Below the pieces are notes generated by a model. The model was not told the origin of the DNA, did not search any database, and saw only the letters and a program-made list of their open reading frames with translations. Source: Oscillospiraceae bacterium (GTDB lineage: Bacteria > Bacillota > Clostridia > Oscillospirales > Oscillospiraceae). From it: a stretch of 7,561 bases of DNA. The DNA is taken from the NCBI GenBank assembly GCA_009785655.1, contig WQVW01000071.1:1-7561 (forward strand), read 5' to 3'. The translations under genes and the position numbers were made by a program. Numbering within the stretch: position 1 is the stretch's first letter; the number at the start of each line of letters is the position of its first letter. Below, in pieces: positions 7,203 to 7,561 of this stretch.

Positions 7203-7561
7203 GTTATCAAACTGGTTAGCAGTAAAAATAAAAATAAAAAAGTCAAACGCAAAAAATCTTTTAAAGCGGTACTTATAGTCATACTGGTTTTGGCTCTTGC
7301 CGTGGCGGGGGGTACTATTGCTTTAGGCTTCCATGTAAATAATCGGGATACTATTTTCCCAAACGTTTCGGTAAACGGGATAGATTTATCCGGGCTGGAG
7401 CTTTCTGGGGCTTATCACGCTTTGCTCAACATGGGTTATGCAAATAACGCAGACGGTATTTCTGTCACCGTGAATTTTCCCGATGGCAGTAATTTTTCCA
7501 TTTCGGGAGATGACGCGGGCTTTTCTCTAAGCGCGCAAGAAGCCGCCCACGCTGCTTTTGA
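7197..7561 (+). CDS. Membrane-anchored VanW/YoaR-like cell-wall protein, 3' partial
   Basis: An open frame runs to the window edge (121 codons plus 2 bases). The N-terminus is strongly basic (KNKNKKVKRKK, residues 10-20), then a single hydrophobic segment at about 24-45 (ending GGTIALGF) serves as an uncleaved signal anchor. After it comes IFPNVSVNGIDLSGL (53-67), a phrase typical of the domain that opens VanW/YoaR-type and some L,D-transpeptidase proteins (PG_binding_4-like), which act outside the membrane at peptidoglycan. The catalytic or VanW part, if any, lies beyond the window, so the exact family is open. The only canonical in-frame start after the TAA at 7170 is GTG at 7197, but its ribosome-site spacing is poor. 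An ATC at 7206 gives the natural-looking N-terminus xKLVSSKNKNKK. Confidence 0.75.
   Translation, partial: MIVIKLVSSKNKNKKVKRKKSFKAVLIVILVLALAVAGGTIALGFHVNNRDTIFPNVSVNGIDLSGLELSGAYHALLNMGYANNADGISVTVNFPDGSNFSISGDDAGFSLSAQEAAHAAF

Overview
The window looks like chromosomal DNA from an anaerobic, low-to-moderate GC Firmicute, most likely a Clostridia-type gut or digester bacterium. The evidence is strong Shine-Dalgarno sites, sigma-A-like promoters with 17-bp spacers, a DUF4349 lipoprotein, an aldo/keto reductase with a ferredoxin-like tail, a monocistronic gap gene, and a VanW/YoaR-like wall protein at the right edge. No tRNA, rRNA, CRISPR array, insertion sequence or phage gene was seen. The organism assignment is inference from gene content and signals.

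Left part (1-3355) holds two convergent pairs. A 5'-truncated zinc alcohol dehydrogenase (+) faces an aldo/keto reductase with two 4Fe-4S motifs (-), and a perfect 30-bp palindrome lies between their stops. A DUF4349 lipoprotein (+) then faces gap (-), with a hairpin terminator whose T-tract serves gap. The reductase and the lipoprotein diverge from a short shared region; a good promoter is visible only for the reductase.

Middle and right part: gap (GAPDH, -) and a soluble PAS/histidine-kinase-like gene (+) diverge from a 295-bp region. That region carries one convincing promoter for each gene and an inverted repeat next to each transcription start. The kinase-like gene is followed after 62 bp by hemW (radical SAM heme chaperone). 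A promoter-led gene for a membrane-anchored wall-associated protein then runs off the right edge.

Most genes are housekeeping or redox metabolism, and no new multi-gene system is evident. The most notable points are: the kinase-like protein has an intact ATP-binding domain but Leu where the phospho-accepting His should be; the last gene has an almost complete anti-16S Shine-Dalgarno sequence correctly spaced to an ATC rather than an ATG; the gap promoter carries a start-site inverted repeat; and HemW has an extra C-terminal tail and lies outside its usual lepA/hrcA neighbourhood.
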